DNA of 64,000 nucleotides from Sistotremastrum niveocremeum HHB9708 (lineage: Eukaryota; Basidiomycota; Agaricomycetes; Sistotremastrales; Sistotremastraceae). The position numbers and the translations under genes were made by a program. The stretch's first letter is position 1. Each line of letters opens with the position of its first letter. The stretch covers positions 1 to 64,000 of the forward strand of contig KV419465.1 of the NCBI GenBank assembly GCA_001630475.1, written 5' to 3'. Below, piece after piece: positions 58,105 to 64,000 of this stretch. The notes under the pieces were generated by a model. That model was not told the DNA's origin. It saw nothing but the letters and a program-made list of their open reading frames with translations, and ran no database searches.

Positions 58105-59243
58105 ACGATGTGAAGCGATGCTAGACGGCTACCTTGGGACCTGGGTGACGCGTCGACCAACTTCTCAATAGCAGCATGGGAGAACATGAATCATCATTGG
58201 TCTTCTGCTGAACAATAGGTCGGCGCAAAGGACGAAACCATCAATGTGATTTGTAATTGATAATGAATGCTGTAACAGTCAGGGCAGGGTCTACAGGACG
58301 GTTTTGTCGACTTTTCGATTAAATGGTCGATCCTTGACGATCCTCGTTCGGGCTAGCTCGGCCTCAAGCACCTGTGCGACTGAGACAGTGCATCCTTGTG
58401 GTGCCGTAAGGCAAGAATCGTTGTTGATTACTGGATGCTTTATGACGGTAACAATTCTCGTTGGCTGAACGGCGAGTCATTAGAGAACGTCGTGGTCGGC
58501 GGAACGAAATGAGTTTTCCCACGGTCAATCTCTCCGACGAGTCTTCGAGATCTCGGGCCGCAAAACTGCGGGTTCACATGCAAAGCAGAATTCATTACAA
58601 AGGGGGTTTCGCGACTCTGTATCGAATATGTTCTGATTGGCCAATCACCTAATCTATGTCGACAGCATGCTGCATGATTAGTAACATTCTGTATCAAGAT
58701 ACTCCATTCCCATTTTCCAGTCACCTTGTCAAAGGTTTCTCCCATCCGTATAGTTAGTTATTGCTCATCCGATTTCCGGATCGTGTCTATGTCTGTTTCA
58801 ATGGTATCGTCCGCGCTTGTTGTCTATATGGAATCACATTCGGTTGGTTTGGTTATACGACAAGTGGGAACTTGGAGCTATACACACATACTGGGAGCTA
58901 TAGCTTGCGGCTCTCTCACGTCATTGATGTATTCGATCTAATTTCTTCGAAGTTATTGGCTTGGCGGTGAAGCGACACATTCTCGGATTGAGTGTACTAC
59001 TAAACTAGGACAACACACGATTCCAGGTGGGGAGTAATGTTTCAAGCCCTTACTATACGACGAGAATCCTCACTGAGAGAGGGAGACGGGCACGAGGACG
59101 ACGTTAGCATGTGATTCTGGAACACCAAGATCCAGCGCCTGTGCAAGCGAATGTCTAATCTACACGTTCCCAATGCAATGCTTCTATACTTCTTCTGTCC
59201 GAGGCCCAGTCCTTCGAAGACACCGCGTACGCGATGCCCCACC
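58105..59243. other. intergenic stretch
   Basis: No supported gene. It contains upstream DNA of the Ure2-like gene and downstream DNA of the MATE gene; short frames show no domain. Confidence 0.5.
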
Positions 59244-61220
59244 CTACGCGCTAGCTCCAAGACTAACTCCCACCGGAACTTTCCTGACAGCGTCCTCAAT
59301 AGCCGCTCGCATTCTTCCCCTGTCAACCTCCCCTTCCCAATTTGTCCATAACCATACGACGGCGTATTCACTTGCTCCGACGAGGTAGAGGGCGACTACT
59401 TGTCCCACCCAAAGACCGTAAAGTCCCTGCGAGCGCTTGAAGGCGAGGAAGATACCGAGAGGGAGGGCTATGACGTAATACGCCACGATGTTGAATATTG
59501 CACCTAGATGTTGGCGACCTGAACCGTTGATTAGCATTGGGAAGTATATTGAGGTCGTGTGAGGAGTACCTTGTCCACGTAGGGTCCCTCCACAGGATCC
59601 TGCCAAGCCATCGGCGATCTGAGATGACCGATTTAGATGCAAGTAATTCGAACTACAAATGCGAATGACTAACCTGGAATGAGGCTACGAGAGGCATTAC
59701 CACCGATACTAGTCTGACCACATCGACTTCGTCACTGAATAGATATCCGAATACCTATTAATTTGTTAGTATGATACGTTTCCTTCAAAAAACGAAGCCT
59801 ACGTCTTTCGTCGCAATCATGATGGTCATGATGATGGCGCCCAAAATCACAGAAAGGAGCGCAGCAGCATGTCCGGCTCTGCTAGCACTTTTCGCATCTT
59901 CAGCACCGATAGCGTTGCCGACACGCTGAGAAGCAGCGACTCCTAGATATTGAAACGTTAGAACCGATGAGAATCGAAAAAATTGAGATGCCGACCGATG
60001 CCGAAGGGAATGGTGTTGAGCACTTGATCGGTCGTCATTATAACACTCTGGGCTGCAAGTGGTAAAGATCCAAGACGACCAGCAGCGATAGCGACGATTT
60101 CGAAGGCCCACCATTCGGTTCCAACCATGATGATGCCGGGAATGGCTAACTTGACGAATTCCAAGCAAGGTCGCCATGCTAAGAGCGTCCCGATCGGAAG
60201 GAGTCCACCCCAAGTACCGTTAGCTTTGTGTTGCGGGGAAAAAGCTGCACAGAAGGCTAGAGCGAAGAACGAGATCCAGTACGTAATCGAGATAGCTAGC
60301 GGAGAGCCTAAGAACCCTAAAGACGTGTAGTGGACGAGGACGTAGTTGAGGCCGATGTTGATGGGCGAGGTGAAGACTAGGATGATGGTAGAGAGCTGTA
60401 AGATGCCTGAGAGGAATTGAATGTGAGCTGATTGCTAATCCGAAGCACGGCGATTGATACCGCACCTTGACACTGCAAATATTTCTTTAAACTCTCGAAG
60501 CAGATGTACCCGGGCGCCCCCACTATCAGCACTCTGAGAAATCTTTGAACATCCACGCATAGTTGTTCTTCTTGGCCTAAAAGTCGTAGGACTGGTGCCG
60601 AAAAGACCCATAGGAAGATAACGGGAATTAGCAGCACGTGCAGGATCACGATACAGCGTTGTAGGTGAGCAGAGACAGCGGTTCGGGGTGTCGTTGGAGA
60701 TGTGAAAGATGCAGATCCTAGAGTATCGAGTGCTGTTGTTCCTCCCAGTGCAACACACCACCCTGTAGGCTCGTCAGTCAACCGTACGGGATGCAACCGA
60801 TAAAGCAGACTCACCCGTTACCATGGCCAGCATCATTGAAAATGCAGCCGCCGACAATTCATCCTGACCTAATCTTCCAACGATGAGGACCGAGGCCGTC
60901 TGTATCGAGTTCTGCAAGGCATAGGCTAGAGCGCAACGTCGGACTGAGACAAAATTTTCGTCGGGCGTAATCGGAGTTGCCTTACCTAGGATCACAGGCG
61001 CTGAAGACAGAAATGTTGCTCCAGTCTCCGCCAATAAACTTGGTGATTTCGCTGGGGTTGGTTCGAAAGGTCCTGTCGCTGTCTCTGTCGTTGAGGACGA
61101 AGATTCCGGATCATCGATTAAGGTCGCCGCAGGACTTGCGCGATCTCCCGAAAAATATCGGTCCTGGTCGGCCGGATTTTCCGCCAGGAGGTGAGTCGTC
61201 TCATTTGGAGCCTTGGACAT
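59244..61220 (-). CDS. MATE family multidrug/organic cation efflux transporter
   Basis: Multi-exon minus gene from the ATG at 61220 to a stop at 59244-59246. After a hydrophilic Ser/Thr/Glu-rich N-terminus of about 70 residues come the MATE features: [40 protein letters not shown] and [15 protein letters not shown] (the conserved G-AL-T-C/S-A-hub region), [115 protein letters not shown] and [20 protein letters not shown]. Twelve membrane spans are expected. It would export organic cations or toxins using a proton or sodium gradient, at the plasma or vacuolar membrane. The gene is divergent from the ureohydrolase gene, with 626 bases between starts. Confidence 0.9.
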
Positions 61221-61846
61221 TGTGGTTCGATTGGCTGATGATGATGAAGGGTTTATAGTGCCAGGTATCCCTTAGTGTCGATCCTCTGTGCTTGCACGCC
61301 AAGGGTCGTCTTCAGGAAGCCTGCGCATCCATTATTTACCCTTGTCATAAATCTGGCTCCAAGAAGATTCGTGAAAAATCTCCGGCGATGAGATTTTTCT
61401 TATCCTGATCAGCGACAAATTACGGCTTATCGGTCCTCCAGGCGGTACCACGCTGTGTAAATGTACGTACATCCATCCCGTCTGCGTCTTCCCAAGCGCC
61501 TTATCAAGTGCCTCCAGGCCTTTAGAATCCAGATCTCTACACGTTTCTTGCCCCTCGATCTCCGATTTCATTCACTCCAGCCTACGTCTTATCTAGAAGC
61601 CATGCTATTCCCTCCAATAGCAATCTATATCATTTATCCGATAGACATGCGTTCAGTTCATCGCACGATTCATCGGTCACCTGCCTGCAAACGGTACGAT
61701 TTTTCCCTCGTCATCTCCTTCTCCGTCCCGATGTCTTATTAGGCGCGGAACGCCTCGTTGCTCATTCTGGCTGGTTATATCTTGCCAAGTGCGATATCGC
61801 ATCCCCCTTATCTCACAACGTCCCACTTCCACTCGTCGTCACACCA
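61221..61846. other. divergent intergenic region
   Basis: Space between the starts of the MATE and ureohydrolase genes, with a CT-rich stretch shortly before the ureohydrolase start. No gene was recognised. Confidence 0.5.
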
Positions 61847-63419
61847 ATGCATCTTCACCTCGCATTCGTCGCCATTGCTCTTCCTGTAGTGCTCTGTGCA
61901 CAAGATGCTCACCATGATCATCATCACGATGAGCAGGTACCTTTGGGTTACGTCAAATATCCATATCAAGCCCAATACCCGGGTGACGGCGATGGTGTGT
62001 CCCTAATCCAGTCGACCCAACAACCTCGTGCTGAGCCTTTCACCTTACAGTGACCGCTGACTCCATTTTCTCCGGCATTACTACCTTCGCCCGGCTTCCC
62101 TGGGTCCAATGCCTCTCCCCGAAAGGCTCTTCCGAAGCCTTCGACATTGCGTTCCTCGGTGCTCCATTCGACACTGGAACATCCTATCGTCCTGGCGCAA
62201 GATTTGGTCCCGCCGGAATTCGTGCTGGGTCTCGTCGTCTTACCCTTTACGGCGGATACAACGTTCCCCTCGAAACGAATCCTTTCCTGTCTGGTCAGAA
62301 GATTGTCGACTGTGGCGATATTCCTGTTACACCCTACGACAATCACTTCGCTATCAAACAGATCGAACAAGGTCACAAGACGCTCATTCAGCGACCTACA
62401 TTTTCTCCTCTCGGTAACGACTCGGTCACTGGAGAACCCTTGGTTCCTATTTCCATTGATGGAAAGCATCATCCAAGAGTCATCACTCTCGGTGGCGACC
62501 ATACCATCGTCCTTCCTCTTCTTCGTTCCATCTACTCTGCGTACGGACCCATATCCGTGATTCACTTCGACAGTCATCTCGATACGTAAGCTGCATGTCA
62601 AGCATTGTTTATGATTACTAATATGGTACTGTAGCTGGAAGCCTTCCGTATTCGGCGGCGCTCCGAGCGATCAGGCTGCTATTAATCACGGTACATACTT
62701 TTATTGGGCCAGTCAAGAAGGGTTGATTAAGAATGGATCGTCAATTGCAAGTGTTCAGTTTCCTTCTGCCCCCTCCCCTTCCCCTTCTATCGTTGTCCGT
62801 GAATTCTTGATCCTAGTTTAAGATTTAACAGCATGGCGCGATCCGGACCACTCTTTCTGGGCCTGCCGACTACGAAAATGACGACAATGCTGGCTTCAAG
62901 CGTATCGAAGCTAGGGAGATCGATACTATTGGTATGAAATCATTTCATGCTTCGTCAAATCTCTTTCTTACGATCGTGTCTCAGGTGTCGATGGAATCAT
63001 CAAGAAGATTCGAGAAACCGTCGGCGACATGCCCGTTTATCTTTCCATTGACGTAAGCAAATTAGTTTCGATTCAATGGATAGATGATTTGACCTCATTC
63101 CTAGATTGATTCTATCGATCCTGCGTTCGCTCCCGCTACTGGAACGCCTGAAACTGGCGGATGGTCCACTAGAGAACTCCGCGCTATCCTGAGAGGTCTC
63201 GATGGACTTCACATTGTCTCCGCTGATATCGTCGAAGTCGCTCCAGCGTATGATACGAATGCAGAACTGACGACAATGGCGGCCGCAGATGTAAGTTTGG
63301 ATAAATTCATTGTATCGGAATCTATATTGACGCCGTTCTTTCAGGTTCTGTTCGAAGTCTTGTCCGTTATGACCAAGACTCCGCTCGGTAAGGTCGCGTC
63401 CAAGTCTAAAGCTAACTAG
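61847..63419 (+). CDS. secreted agmatinase-like ureohydrolase
   Basis: Exons 61847-61994, 62051-62585, 62635-62746, 62832-62931 and more to the stop at 63417-63419. A signal peptide ([20 protein letters not shown]) is followed by a His-rich stretch [10 protein letters not shown]. The arginase/agmatinase fold is shown by [64 protein letters not shown] and [20 protein letters not shown], which supply the His and Asp ligands for two manganese ions. The reaction is hydrolysis of agmatine or another guanidino compound to urea. The intron after exon 3 has a GC donor (ATT|GCAAGT) and is needed in phase 0; the nearby GT would break the frame. A secreted form is seen in several fungi; the natural substrate is not known. 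Confidence 0.92.
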
Positions 63420-64000
63420 GTCAGTGAAATAAATAGTCTCTTTGTCGATGTTATAATTGTCGTGTACATTTATGTTCTACACCGAAAGTCGAATCATATT
63501 GAAACTGTTTGCCTATGCTATCAGAGCGATTGATCCTCTTCTCCAGTCACGTTGCATTCAGGAAAGTGAGAAATAAAGAACTTAGCCCAGGGCGCGTTGA
63601 GCGCTAAAGAGTTGCGAGACATGATGCATGATACATGATCGACCGCGAGGCGAACCTTAGCTATATATGCTCTGCCCCTGAAACGTGTTCAACATCGTGT
63701 CTAAGAAGTCATCGGGACATGCCTTACGTATCGATAGAACCGGGTGAATCATCCTCGTGGCGAGGGAAACGAGGACTCACCGTGAGACCGACATAGGGCT
63801 CGGTGGTTTTGATGAAGTGGCCTCATGGAACGAGATCGATGAGAAATGGCTATATACGAGGGATACCCAATGATTCGGACTCGGAGATGCGATGCCTCAG
63901 CGTAGTACAACTGTACAAGACCCATAGAATGATTTCAACTCTCAACCTAACCCCATCAGCGACCACCGCGAGCGAAGTGAAATGATCGCCAGCAGTGCAG
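63420..64000. other. 3' flank, no supported gene
   Basis: Downstream region of the ureohydrolase gene up to the window edge. Short frames only. A gene could start beyond the edge. Confidence 0.5.

Overview
The window looks like nuclear DNA of a basidiomycete fungus, most likely an agaricomycete. Genes are dense and broken by many short introns (mostly 50-70 bases) with GT/AG ends and occasional GC/AG ends. Several families are typical of mushroom-forming fungi: F-box-like proteins that share a conserved intron, a DUF6533-type membrane protein, a NACHT-WD40 receptor and small proteins with a Cbl-N/MLKL-type helical bundle. I found no virus-like element, insertion sequence, CRISPR array, tRNA or rRNA that I could support. 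All exon joins are manual calls from frame and splice signals.

Layout. (1) 1-7.5 kb: two minus-strand paralogs of a small helical-bundle protein family (1.3-2.7 and 4.7-5.5 kb) and a small acidic-tailed gene (6.9-7.4 kb). (2) 9.6-11.9 kb: a large low-complexity protein with a run of SUMO-consensus motifs. (3) 12.2-28.4 kb: six F-box-like paralogs, three on minus then three on plus, around a GH5_12-type glucosidase, a zinc-ribbon metallo-beta-lactamase-like protein and a phosphatase gene built by internal duplication. (4) 28.7-32.5 kb: an omega-like glutathione transferase and the histone chaperone NAP1. (5) 32.5-37.5 kb: a gene-poor stretch. (6) 37.5-43.4 kb: a small cysteine-rich gene, a multi-pass membrane protein and another F-box-like protein. 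(7) 44-50.4 kb: the third helical-bundle paralog, a secreted GH79 enzyme with a GPI-type tail, and a DUF6533-like membrane protein. (8) 51.3-56.6 kb: a C2 / Goodbye-like / NACHT / 14-WD40 receptor of the fungal NLR type. (9) 56.9-63.4 kb: a Ure2-like glutathione transferase, a MATE transporter and a secreted agmatinase-like ureohydrolase.

How the parts may fit together. The NLR-type receptor and the three helical-bundle proteins all belong to domain classes used in fungal non-self recognition and regulated cell death. The three small proteins keep the core helices but lack any visible NTPase or repeat domain, so they resemble free-standing signalling or effector modules. The F-box cluster is an expanded accessory family that would recruit unknown targets for ubiquitination. 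The two glutathione transferases and the MATE pump suggest detoxification, but nothing shows that they are co-regulated.

Leads most worth a second look: the three paralogs with identical 131 and 139 base exons and GC-AG introns; the phosphatase whose second half keeps all three introns but has Ser in place of the catalytic Cys; the mirror-ordered F-box cluster with one member that has lost its splice acceptor; the 98-residue cysteine-rich protein; and the 10-base micro-exon.
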